Part shown: in pieces, positions 8,078 to 17,417 of the stretch
Layout: the number at the start of each line of letters is the position of its first letter
Position numbering within the stretch: position 1 is the stretch's first letter
From: Geomicrobium sediminis
Lineage (GTDB): Bacteria; Bacillota; Bacilli; Bacillales; Marinococcaceae
Direction of reading: 5' to 3'
DNA: 64,000 nt
Assembly (NCBI RefSeq): GCF_016908595.1
Contig: NZ_JAFBEC010000001.1
Coordinates: 62,001-126,000, forward strand
Position numbers and translations under genes: made by a program
The notes under the pieces: generated by a model
What the model was told of the DNA's origin: nothing
The model's database searches: none
What the model saw: the letters and a program-made list of their open reading frames with translations, nothing else

Positions 8078-8518
8078 ATGAAAGAACGCTATCCATTACC
8101 GTGTAACATTGCACAAACACTCAACATTGTCGGTGATCGTTGGACACTTTTAATCATTCATGAAATTCTTGTCGGCAATACGACATTTAATGATATTAAG
8201 CACAACCTGGAGACCATTTCAGCAAATTTGTTATCGACCCGCCTCAAAGCTTTAGAACAACAAGGCATGGTCGTTTCAGAACTTTATAGTAAGCATCCAC
8301 CACGCTACCAATACGCACTGACCAAGAAAAGCAAAGACCTTGAACCGGTCTTTCATGCCCTTCTTTTATGGGGACGCGAACACCTTGATACGTGTTATAA
8401 AGCCCTCATCAATTCAGAAACTGACAACGACGTGGAGATCGGTTATTATGACCAAAAAACAGGCGAAAGAATTCCCCAAGAACATTTATCTGTCATCCCG
8501 TTTGAGCGTCAAACCTAA
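8078..8518 (+). CDS. HxlR-family transcriptional regulator
   Basis: This 146-residue winged-helix regulator shows the family pattern: an N-terminal Cys (PLPCNIAQTLNIVGDRWTLLII), the recognition region FNDIKHNLETISANLLSTRLKAL, and the wing YSKHPPRYQYALTKKSKDL. HxlR proteins are dimeric, often redox- or electrophile-responsive through the N-terminal Cys. It is divergent from the DUF4242/flavoprotein operon and its tail overlaps the convergent ABC permease gene by four bases. A GTG at 8075 precedes it, but AAAGGAGG is best spaced for the ATG at 8078. Confidence 0.9.
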   Translation: MKERYPLPCNIAQTLNIVGDRWTLLIIHEILVGNTTFNDIKHNLETISANLLSTRLKALEQQGMVVSELYSKHPPRYQYALTKKSKDLEPVFHALLLWGREHLDTCYKALINSETDNDVEIGYYDQKTGERIPQEHLSVIPFERQT

Positions 8519-9267
8519 CGGTTAAATCCCCACTGTTTGCCTACCCATGATTCAAACAATCCAAGTAACTTATCAATTGATAACCCAAGAACGCCAATAA
8601 AGAAGATTCCCGCTAACACCAAATCAAGGTCAAGCGCATTTCTTGCATCGATAATGAGGTAGCCCAATCCCGATTGGGCGCCTACCATCTCCCCAGCAAC
8701 GAGAAAGATCCAAGCCGTCCCAACAGCAAGGTGCAACCCGCTCGCAATTCCTGGGAATGCAGCCGGAAGAATGACTTTGTACATTAAAGCTGGTTGTTTC
8801 ACTTCTAAATTTTCCGCTAATTTCAAGTACGTGTTATCGACCTTTTTCACTGCTGAAACGGTTGCGAGCAATACAGGAAAAAACGCAGCAATGAAAATAA
8901 TAACAATCGCTGGCATATTCCCAATCCCAAACCACAAGACGATAAAAGGTGTCCACGCGACCGGAGCCACAGGGCGCAATACTTGAACAATCGGATCGAC
9001 AATTCCCCATAGTTTTGGTGAACGCCCTAAGATTAAACCAAGGACGATTGCGACAATCACTGCTGAACCGTAGCCCATAAAGAAACGATACAAACTAATA
9101 CCGATGTGCTCGAAAATTGTTCCGGTAATGACCATCTCAACAATGCCACTCGCAACACTGAGCGGCGAAGGTAAAAGTGCCTCTTCATACCCACCAACCC
9201 AAATCACCGATTGCCAAATGACAATGAGGACAATGAACGCAATTAAGACATTTAGTATTTTTCTCAT
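8515..9267 (-). CDS. ABC transporter permease, NitT/TauT (SsuC-like) family
   Basis: This 250-residue inner-membrane protein has about six hydrophobic segments and the EAA-type loop LAENLEVKQPALMYKVILPAAFPGIASGLHLAVGTAWI, which contacts the ATPase. It resembles nitrate/sulfonate/taurine importer permeases. It is last in a three-gene operon (ATPase, binding protein, permease). The substrate is unknown; the adjoining flavoprotein operon makes an organic sulfur or nitrogen compound plausible. Confidence 0.88.
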   Translation of the reverse strand: MRKILNVLIAFIVLIVIWQSVIWVGGYEEALLPSPLSVASGIVEMVITGTIFEHIGISLYRFFMGYGSAVIVAIVLGLILGRSPKLWGIVDPIVQVLRPVAPVAWTPFIVLWFGIGNMPAIVIIFIAAFFPVLLATVSAVKKVDNTYLKLAENLEVKQPALMYKVILPAAFPGIASGLHLAVGTAWIFLVAGEMVGAQSGLGYLIIDARNALDLDLVLAGIFFIGVLGLSIDKLLGLFESWVGKQWGFNR

Positions 9268-9270
9268 AAG

Positions 9271-10221
9271 CTACCTTTGGGTCTCCTCAAGTAATGACGT
9301 ATCGACGAACTCGTCGTACGTTGGTGGCTCTTCCATCAACCCTAATTGCAATACTCGTTCTCTCATATACTCATAATCTTCACGATTGATATTCAGATTT
9401 TCATAAGAAATCCATTCTAATGAAAGAGCTAATGCTTCTTCATCAACGTTCAAGTAGTTCATATGTGCATCAAGATCATATTCAGCATGTTCTCCAGCAT
9501 GAGCGTAACCTTCCATAAATTGCTTCGCTAACTCTGGACGATCTTCCAAGAAACTTTGTCTAAAGACCATTGCACAACAGAGGCACCCTGGCCAAAGATC
9601 ATTTGATTGATACAACACATGCCCCACATCTAACGTCACACCAATCGCTCCGAATGGTTCTGCAACAATGTAACTCTCAATTCTTCCTTCTGATAACGCT
9701 GCAGGCATCTCAGCTGGTGGCATCTCTACGACATTCACGTCACTGTAGTTCATGCCAGCGTTCTCTAACATTTCATCTAACAACAAGTTATGTGTAGATA
9801 AAGTATGAGGGATGGCGACCGTTTCACCTTTTAGATCTTCTACTTGTTCAATGTTCGGACCAGCAATCACTGCATTTCCATCTTCATGTCCTAGTGCGGT
9901 CGCTTTAATATCAATTCCTTTTTCATGAGCTTTCATAGCTAAAGGAAACAATACGGAAGCCCCATCAATTCTGCCGCTGTTCAACGCATCCATTAAATCG
10001 ATCCACGTACCGAAACGTATTAATTCAATATCTCCGTCTTGCATAAATTGTTCTTGGTTCTCATTTGCAATGTAAAGAGGTGCTGCATGAGTGATTGGCA
10101 AATACCCGACTTTAATCGTTGAATCAGCTGCCGCTTCTCGTTGCTGACAACCCGTAATCACCATTGCCGCAATGAGTAATACACTTGCACTGATCGCTTT
10201 CACTTGACGATGCACCATCAT
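9271..10221 (-). CDS. ABC transporter substrate-binding lipoprotein, NMT1/SsuA-like
   Basis: This 316-residue exported lipoprotein has a signal ending in the lipobox VITGCQ. The body begins KVGYLPITHAAPLYIAN, typical of NitT/TauT-type binding proteins, and has the GRIDGASVLFPLAM and PAALSEGRIESYIVAEPFGA segments. It carries a Cys cluster (PGCLCC) near the middle that most sulfonate-binding proteins lack. This could bind a metal or thiol-reactive ligand, which is inference. It lies three bases from the permease and 11 from the ATPase gene. Confidence 0.88.
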   Translation of the reverse strand: MMVHRQVKAISASVLLIAAMVITGCQQREAAADSTIKVGYLPITHAAPLYIANENQEQFMQDGDIELIRFGTWIDLMDALNSGRIDGASVLFPLAMKAHEKGIDIKATALGHEDGNAVIAGPNIEQVEDLKGETVAIPHTLSTHNLLLDEMLENAGMNYSDVNVVEMPPAEMPAALSEGRIESYIVAEPFGAIGVTLDVGHVLYQSNDLWPGCLCCAMVFRQSFLEDRPELAKQFMEGYAHAGEHAEYDLDAHMNYLNVDEEALALSLEWISYENLNINREDYEYMRERVLQLGLMEEPPTYDEFVDTSLLEETQR

Positions 10222-10232
10222 TCCTCCTTACG

Positions 10233-11000
10233 TTAAATGTGATAGTCAGAATCAAGTTCGTTTCTTCCAAAATGAAACGTATCAAAAATCAATTTTCTAA
10301 AATAATGAAAATCTCCATGGCTACGATCTCTCGGTCTAGGAAGCGTTATGGCAATCGTCTTTTTAATTCTCCCTGGATTACGATCCATAATAATAATGCG
10401 ATCGGACAAATAGACGGCTTCATCAATGTCATGTGTCACTAGCGCTACGGTCGTTTGCTCTTGTTGTTGAATACGCAAAAGCTCATCTTGAAGATAATAG
10501 CGATTAAACGTATCAAGCGCAGCAAACGGTTCATCCATTAAAATCAGCTCAGGTTGAATCGCAAGTGCGCGAGCAATGGCGACACGTTGCTGCATCCCAC
10601 CAGATAATTCCGCAGGAAACTGATTGGCACTGCCTTCAAGACCAACTAATTGAATGTATTCATTTGCTCTTTTCGTTCGTTCGGTTGCAGATGAGATTGT
10701 CGGTTCTAATGCAAACTCCACATTCTTCTTCACAGTACGCCAAGGCAAAAGTCCATAATGTTGAAAGAGCATAATTGCACGTCTCGTTGGCTTCTCAATA
10801 GGAACTTGATCCATTAGTACATGCCCAGACGTCGGAGCCTCAAATCCCCCAATGACGTTCAGTAACGTACTCTTCCCACAGCCACTTTCACCGAGGATCG
10901 AGACGAATTCACCCTTTTCTATGGATAAAGAAATCTCTGACAATACTTCGTTGTCATGGAACGATTTGCTCATCTCTTTCACTTGTACGAGCGCAGACAT
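10233..11000 (-). CDS. ABC transporter ATP-binding protein, NitT/TauT (SsuB-like) family
   Basis: This is a roughly 255-residue ATPase with Walker A (GESGCGKSTLL), Q-loop (LFQHYGLLPW), ABC signature (LSGGMQQRVAIARAL), Walker B (LILMDEPFAALD) and H-loop (VTHDIDEA). It energises import through the permease encoded two genes downstream. An ATG at 11018 opens the frame, but TTAGGTGATGAC precedes the ATG at 11000, which is the more likely start. It is first in the operon and has HxlR-like sites upstream. Confidence 0.9.
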   Translation of the reverse strand: MSALVQVKEMSKSFHDNEVLSEISLSIEKGEFVSILGESGCGKSTLLNVIGGFEAPTSGHVLMDQVPIEKPTRRAIMLFQHYGLLPWRTVKKNVEFALEPTISSATERTKRANEYIQLVGLEGSANQFPAELSGGMQQRVAIARALAIQPELILMDEPFAALDTFNRYYLQDELLRIQQQEQTTVALVTHDIDEAVYLSDRIIIMDRNPGRIKKTIAITLPRPRDRSHGDFHYFRKLIFDTFHFGRNELDSDYHI

Positions 11001-11040
11001 GTCATCACCTAAATCCATTCAATTTTGATAATACAAAGTT

Positions 11041-11079
11041 GTTTACTATGTTTTAAGTTAGTTTAATATACTTAGTAAC
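11041..11079 (-). promoter_or_regulatory. TTAGTAAAC-like elements before the ABC operon
   Basis: GTTTACTA (11041-11048) is the complement of TAGTAAAC, and TATACTTAGTAAC ends at 11079. These resemble the repeats between the HxlR gene and DUF4242. They are AT-rich, so chance matches are possible. Confidence 0.35.
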
Positions 11080-11105
11080 AAAAAACAACCAATATTTTTC
11101 CACCA

Positions 11106-11135
11106 AAAAAGCAACTGTTAGAAAACAGCTGCTTT
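11106..11135. terminator. Likely terminator of the siderophore operon
   Basis: Imperfect arms AAAGCAACTGTT / AACAGCTGCTTT with an AGAA loop lie about 120 bases past the RraA-family gene; a T-rich stretch follows on the minus strand. Confidence 0.55.
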
Positions 11136-11254
11136 CGCGTTGTATGTTGGGGTTTTGCTTCAGAATTGAAGGGAAGTATTAAAAATCTCAACATAAAACT
11201 TCAAAATGCCACATACGAGATGACTCGGTCCGACGAATCTCGATCATCTGAAGC

Positions 11255-11857
11255 TCACACTTGAAACGTGCGTCTTCTGACTTCTTCTCGCTGTTCTTTT
11301 CCCTGTGCTTTTTCGATAATATCCTCGTAATCCAATGGGTTAAATTTATAAATCCCATCCGCATCGGCAATGACGTAATCGCCTGACTCAAAGACGACGC
11401 CACCTACACTAACGAGACCGTGGATCTCTGCTTCTAGATTTAACGGTTTCGTCGTTTGTGCTGAAACCGTTTCATAATAAACAGGAAGATTCACTTGCCA
11501 TAACGTGTCGAGGTCCGTGATCGCTCCGTTAATAATCACTCCTGAAATCTTCGCTGCCAATGCTTGTAAGGAGCGAAACTCTCCCCAACACGCGTGCGTT
11601 TTATTGCCTGACGTATCGATAATTAAGATATCTCCAGCTTCCGTCTCGTTTAGCGCTTCTGTGATTGGTTTCCCGTCACCATTTGAAAGCTTTACGGTGA
11701 CGGCTGTGCCACTAATTCTGTTACCCGGGTGCGTGGTCTTAAGATCGTTAACGAATCCAAAATCGGTGAAATGACCAATGGTTGACGTGTGTAATGGTTG
11801 CATCAATTCCATCGTCTCATTCGTGTATTTCATTTTCTTATCAACGATTCGAATCAT
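11255..11857 (-). CDS. RraA-family protein (HMG/CHA aldolase-like)
   Basis: This 200-residue protein has the RraA fold signatures TIGHFTDFG, GNRISGTAVTVKL, GDILIIDTSGNKTHACWGE and IINGAITDLDTL, and ends GDYVIADADGIYKF. Family members are either RNase E inhibitors or divalent-metal class II aldolases that split 4-hydroxy-4-methyl-2-oxoglutarate-type keto acids. Its place as the last gene of a citrate-based siderophore operon, one base after a synthetase, is unusual. An aldolase or oxaloacetate decarboxylase activity on citrate-related acids is a reasonable guess, not shown. GGAGG lies in the upstream stop region. Confidence 0.8.
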   Translation of the reverse strand: MIRIVDKKMKYTNETMELMQPLHTSTIGHFTDFGFVNDLKTTHPGNRISGTAVTVKLSNGDGKPITEALNETEAGDILIIDTSGNKTHACWGEFRSLQALAAKISGVIINGAITDLDTLWQVNLPVYYETVSAQTTKPLNLEAEIHGLVSVGGVVFESGDYVIADADGIYKFNPLDYEDIIEKAQGKEQREEVRRRTFQV

Positions 11858-11858
11858 T

Positions 11859-13637
11859 CTAGACGCCTCCTAAAATGCGCTTAAACGGATTGTGACCTTG
11901 ACCTTTCCCGGAGGGCATTGCTCCTGGTACTCCGTCAACATCAAGCAACGGTTTTAGAATTTGTTTTACAGGCCAATGATCCGCTTCAAATAACTTTACA
12001 TGTAGCCGCTGTTCTTCAAATTCTGAGAAACCAACTGCCTTCAATGCTTGTTGCCACCTTTGTTTCGTTACGAGCCATAGCTCTTCTTCTGTGATCTCAA
12101 ACGTCTGTGCAAAGGTCTCAATCACTGAACGAATATTAACTTCAGTACCTAATGTTTGTACGTAAAATAGCAAATCATCGACCGTGTTATTGTACAAGCT
12201 GTTTGAATAACCCGGTCTGATTCGGTAGTTAGGATCTTCAAGTCCATAGCGCTCAGTATAAGGTGGGTGCAACCTGACAGAATCGTGATCACGGAATAAG
12301 AGAGCAACGGGCTTTCCCTGTTTTACGACGACACAACAGTTTTGGCCGTGAATCTCTGGAACGACACCAATTTTAAACAACCGCATGACAACGGTATAGA
12401 ACAATTCAACAAGCTCATCAAAAAACGTCTCAACGTCTAGATCACCTAGTAATTGTTTCAAGAAGCCTTCACTTGCAACCCCAGCACCAAGTGCTGACAT
12501 TGTAATCATTCGATAAGGCTCTTTCGTTAATTCTTCTGGATAGAGTCGTTGTTGAGCAGCTAAATGTCTCGGTTGTTCATCAAACCACCCTTTCGATTCA
12601 GGCATATACCCCCACCAATGACGTTCATCACATAGGTAGACTTTCTCTGTTAGGACGTCATCGCATTCAATTGCTTGCCTTAATAGTCGCTCACCTGAGC
12701 CGCCATTTAGTAATTTCACGACAGGTAGATAGCGGGATGCGCCTAATGATGTGACACTAACTGGTAATTTCAGCATCATTGATGACGGTTCTTCAGTCGC
12801 TAATGAACGAAGGGACGACGTCGCCACATAATCTCCTGCTCTCGTTTCCAAAAGAACGATGATGCCTTCTTTAATCTCTTGCTCATACGTTGGTTTAATG
12901 ATGACTTCCATCTGCCACGGGTGCACAGGCATGAGTGTATAGTCCTCTAGAGTGACTCCCGTTCTCCCTAACTCCTCTTCTAACATCTTTTGTTCTTCTA
13001 GAGGGAGACCATCTATTGGCGTTAAAGACGTCTCGCCTGTTACCATCGCATCTTTTTTCACTGCGACCCAATACAACTGCATCGTACACCCAAATTCTGC
13101 CATATACTTTTTATATTGTTGATCAGTAAACCCGATCTTTGCCTTCGCTGTAGGGTGAAACGGGCGATCGCGATAAGACGCCACCCGCTCACTTTCAATA
13201 AACCAATCGTAAGAGTGATTCAGTTCTTTGTTGTCTTGTTCATTAAGATGGTCAATACTTAACTGCAGCTGGTGAATTGACGTTTCTATACTCTCAATTA
13301 ACTTCCTTGCACCAACATGATTCATGTCGAAGGTCGATCTGGCAATTTCCGCTGCTGTTTTTAACAAAGTCCAACCATTTGGTCCTCGCCTATAAATGGG
13401 ACTACCAAGCTTCCAGCTCAACTCATTACCGGCGCGTCTTTCTAATAGAAAGCAAAGATCATGTTCATAAACAACTGTTTCTTCTTCAACACCGAACAAA
13501 CGTTGAATTTCTGGACGTGTATCTCGTAGCAAAGGAAGTTCCTGATCTAACGGGAAAAACCCTTCACTTCGTAACGCCTGAATCAAATCCTGAATAATCA
13601 ATGTCTCAGCGTTAATAACGTTTAATGTAGGTGCCAT
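11859..13637 (-). CDS. IucA/IucC-family NIS siderophore synthetase (SbnC-like position)
   Basis: This 592-residue synthetase joins a citrate-type carboxylate to an amine or alcohol via an acyl-adenylate. Family marks are PTAKAKIGFTDQQYKKYMAEFGC (substrate His/Lys region), MPVHPWQMEVII, the ATP-binding TSSLRSLATEEPSSMMLKLPVSVTSLGASRYLP stretch, and EIHGQNCCVVVKQGKPVALLFRDHDSVRLHP near the C-terminal third. Length matches SbnC/SbnF types. It follows the decarboxylase gene with no gap. It is one of three such synthetases here, as expected for a siderophore with three NIS bond-forming steps. Confidence 0.9.
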   Translation of the reverse strand: MAPTLNVINAETLIIQDLIQALRSEGFFPLDQELPLLRDTRPEIQRLFGVEEETVVYEHDLCFLLERRAGNELSWKLGSPIYRRGPNGWTLLKTAAEIARSTFDMNHVGARKLIESIETSIHQLQLSIDHLNEQDNKELNHSYDWFIESERVASYRDRPFHPTAKAKIGFTDQQYKKYMAEFGCTMQLYWVAVKKDAMVTGETSLTPIDGLPLEEQKMLEEELGRTGVTLEDYTLMPVHPWQMEVIIKPTYEQEIKEGIIVLLETRAGDYVATSSLRSLATEEPSSMMLKLPVSVTSLGASRYLPVVKLLNGGSGERLLRQAIECDDVLTEKVYLCDERHWWGYMPESKGWFDEQPRHLAAQQRLYPEELTKEPYRMITMSALGAGVASEGFLKQLLGDLDVETFFDELVELFYTVVMRLFKIGVVPEIHGQNCCVVVKQGKPVALLFRDHDSVRLHPPYTERYGLEDPNYRIRPGYSNSLYNNTVDDLLFYVQTLGTEVNIRSVIETFAQTFEITEEELWLVTKQRWQQALKAVGFSEFEEQRLHVKLFEADHWPVKQILKPLLDVDGVPGAMPSGKGQGHNPFKRILGGV

Positions 13638-14864
13638 TTAATGATCGCTCCTTGAAATAGACTGAAACTGCTTGTCACGATAGTAAAGAAATGCTGGTTG
13701 ATCATGCCCTAGAAATTGATGGTGTGAAATTGTCCAACTGTAAGCCCCTGATTGTAGAAATACGACCAAGTCTCCGACCCGAAGTTGAGACACCTCAGCT
13801 TGAGAATGCAGTCGATCTTTCGGAGAACAGAGCTCACCAACGATGTTGACTCGCTCCTCTGTTACTGTCGGGCGCGAGAACGGGTACGGCCATTCTTCAA
13901 TCGGGATAATCTTAAAGGGATGATTATGTCCCCAAGAAGCGGGCAGACGTTGGTGGTGCGTACCGCCACGAAGAATGGCGAAGTGTTCCTGTTGAGACTG
14001 TTTTAGATCGTTCACTTCAGTCACATAATAGCCACAGTTGGCAACGATTCTTCTTCCAGGTTCAAAAAGCAGTTGCTTACCTTTCACACGATCAAGAACA
14101 CCACTAGACTTTAAAGCAGCGATAAACTTCTCCCAATCAAAACTAGGATTCTCATCATACGAGACGCCAAATCCACCTCCACAATTTAGAACCTTAACAT
14201 CAAGTCCGTACGTAGATTGCCACTCTTCCACTTTATCTACATAATGGTCAATCATCGCTACGTGCAAATCTTCACGTAGATTATTTGATATCGAGTGAAA
14301 GTGAAAGCCATAGATTTGAACCAAATTCTGATGCGCGACTAACTTTAACGCACGTTCAATTTCTGTTTCTTCCATCCCAAAGGGCGACGGTTCTCCTGCC
14401 ATCGTTACGTTTGTTGTTGGGAGGTCATCATAATTCAAGTTAATTCTTAATAGAACTTGCGCTGAGGTCTGTAATTCATTTGCGATCAGTAGTAACCGTT
14501 GTAACTCCAACGTACTCTCGATGTGAATGTACGTCACTCCCGCACGCAATGCCCCTCGCAATTCGTATTCCTTCTTACTCGGGCCTCCGAAGAGAACGGG
14601 AACGTCGGCAGAGACTTTTCTCACTTTCTTTAATTCACCAATCGAAGCGACTTCAAAGCCTGACACATAAGGCAACAATGCCCCAAGTATTCGTTCATCA
14701 GGGTTGGCCTTAATTGCATAGAACAGATTTGTATCTTTCGGCAACAACTTGACCATATTTCTAGCTTCTTGTGCTAACCGATCGAGATCATAGACATACG
14801 CACACAATGGTTGATGACACGCTTCTCTATACTGTGTCACTAACTGTTGGATTTCCCTATTCAT
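13638..14864 (-). CDS. sbnH: PLP-dependent decarboxylase, SbnH-like (DAP/ornithine decarboxylase fold)
   Basis: This 408-residue fold-type III PLP enzyme shows the PLP lysine motif near the start (NLFYAIKANPDERIL), the glycine-rich phosphate-binding region (LNCGGGFGVSYDE), and C-terminal GELCSPKDRL and GAYSWTISHHQFLGH, which supply the partner active-site Cys and Tyr. In staphyloferrin B assembly, SbnH decarboxylates a citryl-diaminopropionate intermediate. Its length, and its place between an SbnG-like aldolase and a synthetase, match that role. It overlaps the aldolase gene by eight bases. The exact amine substrate here is unknown. Confidence 0.85.
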   Translation of the reverse strand: MNREIQQLVTQYREACHQPLCAYVYDLDRLAQEARNMVKLLPKDTNLFYAIKANPDERILGALLPYVSGFEVASIGELKKVRKVSADVPVLFGGPSKKEYELRGALRAGVTYIHIESTLELQRLLLIANELQTSAQVLLRINLNYDDLPTTNVTMAGEPSPFGMEETEIERALKLVAHQNLVQIYGFHFHSISNNLREDLHVAMIDHYVDKVEEWQSTYGLDVKVLNCGGGFGVSYDENPSFDWEKFIAALKSSGVLDRVKGKQLLFEPGRRIVANCGYYVTEVNDLKQSQQEHFAILRGGTHHQRLPASWGHNHPFKIIPIEEWPYPFSRPTVTEERVNIVGELCSPKDRLHSQAEVSQLRVGDLVVFLQSGAYSWTISHHQFLGHDQPAFLYYRDKQFQSISRSDH

Positions 14865-15642
14865 CGGATTTTCTCCTCGCTAACGAACGGTAGTGATTCA
14901 GTTTTGCTTGATAGGCTCGAAAAGCATTTCCTCGTTCATCTCCAAGAACGAAGATCGATACACCTTTTTCACTCCACTGCTGATGTTGGGCTTCATTTCT
15001 GGAAACGATCGCATAAGGAATGTTCGCTCGTTTTGTAGATTCAAAAAGTTGCTCTACATGTTCTTCTACTTCTGGGTGATTAAGCTGCCATGGTACGTGT
15101 AACGATTGTGATAGATCAGCCGTACCTTCTAACACAAAATCAATAGGTGAGCACGATACAATCGCATCTCTCTGCTCAATGCCTTCGATACTTTCAATCA
15201 TCGGTACGAGCATCAGTTCTTCATTGGCTGTTTCAATATATTCCGTTAAAGAGTGCTTGCCGAACTGACCAGGACGACCACTATTCAGACTTCTCATTCC
15301 CTTAGGGTGATAGAACGTATGTTGAGCCGCTCGTTCAACTTCTTCTTTCGTCTTCACATTCGCAATGACAATCCCGGCCGCACCCGCATCTAGAACTTTC
15401 AAAATATCTTGGCGGTTGACTTCCGCTAAGCGTACGAGAGGAGTCGTTCCTGTCACTTCTGCAGCACGAATCATGTTCTCAATCATTTCTTTGCTGCTTG
15501 AAGCATGCTCATGATCAATGATGACAAAATCAAACTCCGCATAGCCGAGCAACTCAACCATCGTAGGATGGGGGGTAGACACGAACATGCCAAACACCTT
15601 TTCGTTACGGGCAATCTTCTGCTTTAAGAGATTGGCTCGCAT
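14857..15642 (-). CDS. sbnG: HpcH/HpaI-family aldolase, SbnG-like citrate synthase
   Basis: This 261-residue class II aldolase shows the family motifs FGMFVSTPHPTMVELLGYAEFDFVIIDHEHAS, the metal-binding region VPMIESIEGIEQRD, and PLVRLAEVNRQDILKVLDAGAAGIVI. SbnG in Staphylococcus (about 259 residues) condenses oxaloacetate and acetyl-CoA to citrate to feed staphyloferrin B synthesis independently of the TCA cycle. The size and gene context fit that function. It overlaps the genes on both sides, so expression is tightly coupled. Confidence 0.85.
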   Translation of the reverse strand: MRANLLKQKIARNEKVFGMFVSTPHPTMVELLGYAEFDFVIIDHEHASSSKEMIENMIRAAEVTGTTPLVRLAEVNRQDILKVLDAGAAGIVIANVKTKEEVERAAQHTFYHPKGMRSLNSGRPGQFGKHSLTEYIETANEELMLVPMIESIEGIEQRDAIVSCSPIDFVLEGTADLSQSLHVPWQLNHPEVEEHVEQLFESTKRANIPYAIVSRNEAQHQQWSEKGVSIFVLGDERGNAFRAYQAKLNHYRSLARRKSDE

Positions 15643-17417
15643 TCTACCTGCCTCCTTGCTAGTAGAAGTGGATTCTCTACCTGTGAAAAGTACAATTCAC
15701 CGTCGCCAAATAATCGACGCTTTGTCATTTGTTCAATCTTTATGTCTTCACCGAAGAGATCGTAAGCTTCACAGCGTTCTTGATCAAGGTTCACTTCATG
15801 TTGATAGTCAAGAATAGCGTTCGTACACATCTTCCAAAACATTTCTTCATCAATCATATATCGTTCAAAGAAGAACGCGATTTCTGTCATGCAGATAAAG
15901 TAAAACGCATCGTAATAATAATCACGCACATCGGTAAATGCGTCAGCTTCTAGGAAAGAATAACGGTTCACCTTTTTATGGGCCTCAGGCTCAGAAATAA
16001 GCACGGGTTGGTTCTTCGGACCAAAACGGGAATCTGGTACAAAACGAACCCCATCATGCAAGTCTTTTGCAACGACTCGCTTTGGCCAGCCATCCTCTAC
16101 TATGACGATCAAGTTCTGAGCGTGAGATTCGAGCGCAATGCCATGCTTATAAAGCAAATGCATTAATGGTTTAGAAACGACTTCTATTAGTCGGTTCAGC
16201 CACCTCTTCGCCCCATATTGATCAATAAACGCTTGAATGATTGGAACCCCGTTCTTCTGAATGTGAGTGACCGCATTTAATGGGAGTGCGCGTTCATTCT
16301 CATTCACATAGGTGTTTATATTCTCTCGATAGATCACACCTAAATTCCCGTATAGTTGCTTTTGTTCAATTTGAGTCGCTTTTTTATATTCGAAAGCCGT
16401 TCCTGCGACCTCACGCAAAATATTGAATGAATCATCTTTAAAGTACGGGTCCTCGTCAATGATGGAATGCAGCCACTCACTTATCTTTGCGGCGTTTTGG
16501 ATAGTGTGGCTCGCTAATATTCGGCTGGATGATGTATTGGTGATGTTTAACGGAAGTTTTAGATACGTCGACTCAGAATAATTTCTATTCGTTAACGAAC
16601 GCAGAGATTGATGGGCTTGGTAAGGAACCGATGAACGACCTAATAACACAACACTATGATTTTCAATCGCTTGAAGAAACTTTGGTTGTAAATCATTCTC
16701 CCATTGCCACGGATGGACAGGAATCCAATACATTTCTTCAGGTGCTTGTCCTGAACCTTCGATGTACTTTATAAATCGCTGCTGATCCTCAAGAGGAAGG
16801 TGTTCGTCCAAAAGTTCTTGCCAATCAATTGTTGCGAGTTTGGTTGCTTTTACTAAATCTTGATGTACTGCGAGCCAAAACGGGAAAATCGATTGATTAA
16901 ATTCTGGCCCGTAACGTTCATTATCTTCTAATGAAAACCCTATGCGTGATTTATAGCTTGGATGATACGGATGCCCTTCGATAAGAAGGCTTTCAATATC
17001 ATCAAAGGAAAGTGAATTTACTGGCTGAGGTTCTTGCTGCACTCGTAACGCTTGTGCATCCTTTGCATACGTTTCAAGCAACTCACGAATGAACGACGAA
17101 GCTTGATTCTCATGGAATTGATTCTGAATCAACTCTTCGAGAAAGACATATAAATCCTCACACGTTTCGTCGTTGCGTTTAATCGAATAAGGGTTAATTT
17201 TTATCCGATGAAACGAATGCTTTTGAGTAGCCTTAAACGTATAGATGACCTTAGACCCTTCTTCATTTTCTCCGTAGACGGCCCAATCGCCATCCGTATG
17301 CGCATACGATACGATTCCTTCAAATAAGAGAGCTTCTAACGTTTGGCGCATGATTCGGTCTCTTACTTCTTCTGGAAGGTTACGGTTATTGGATTTCAAC
17401 AGGTTGTTTTCGTACAT
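15624..17417 (-). CDS. IucA/IucC-family NIS siderophore synthetase (SbnF-like position)
   Basis: This 597-residue synthetase shows the markers EGHPYHPSYKSRIGFSLEDNERYGPEFN, IPVHPWQWENDL, HQSLRSLTNRNYSESTYLKLPLNITNTSSSR and LESHAQNLIVIVEDGWPKRVVAKDLHDGVRF. These map to the citrate and ATP sites known for IucA/IucC enzymes. The size equals SbnF (about 592). It overlaps the upstream synthetase gene by 32 bases and the downstream aldolase by 19. Which bond it forms cannot be told from sequence. Confidence 0.9.
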   Translation of the reverse strand: MYENNLLKSNNRNLPEEVRDRIMRQTLEALLFEGIVSYAHTDGDWAVYGENEEGSKVIYTFKATQKHSFHRIKINPYSIKRNDETCEDLYVFLEELIQNQFHENQASSFIRELLETYAKDAQALRVQQEPQPVNSLSFDDIESLLIEGHPYHPSYKSRIGFSLEDNERYGPEFNQSIFPFWLAVHQDLVKATKLATIDWQELLDEHLPLEDQQRFIKYIEGSGQAPEEMYWIPVHPWQWENDLQPKFLQAIENHSVVLLGRSSVPYQAHQSLRSLTNRNYSESTYLKLPLNITNTSSSRILASHTIQNAAKISEWLHSIIDEDPYFKDDSFNILREVAGTAFEYKKATQIEQKQLYGNLGVIYRENINTYVNENERALPLNAVTHIQKNGVPIIQAFIDQYGAKRWLNRLIEVVSKPLMHLLYKHGIALESHAQNLIVIVEDGWPKRVVAKDLHDGVRFVPDSRFGPKNQPVLISEPEAHKKVNRYSFLEADAFTDVRDYYYDAFYFICMTEIAFFFERYMIDEEMFWKMCTNAILDYQHEVNLDQERCEAYDLFGEDIKIEQMTKRRLFGDGELYFSQVENPLLLARRQVECEPIS

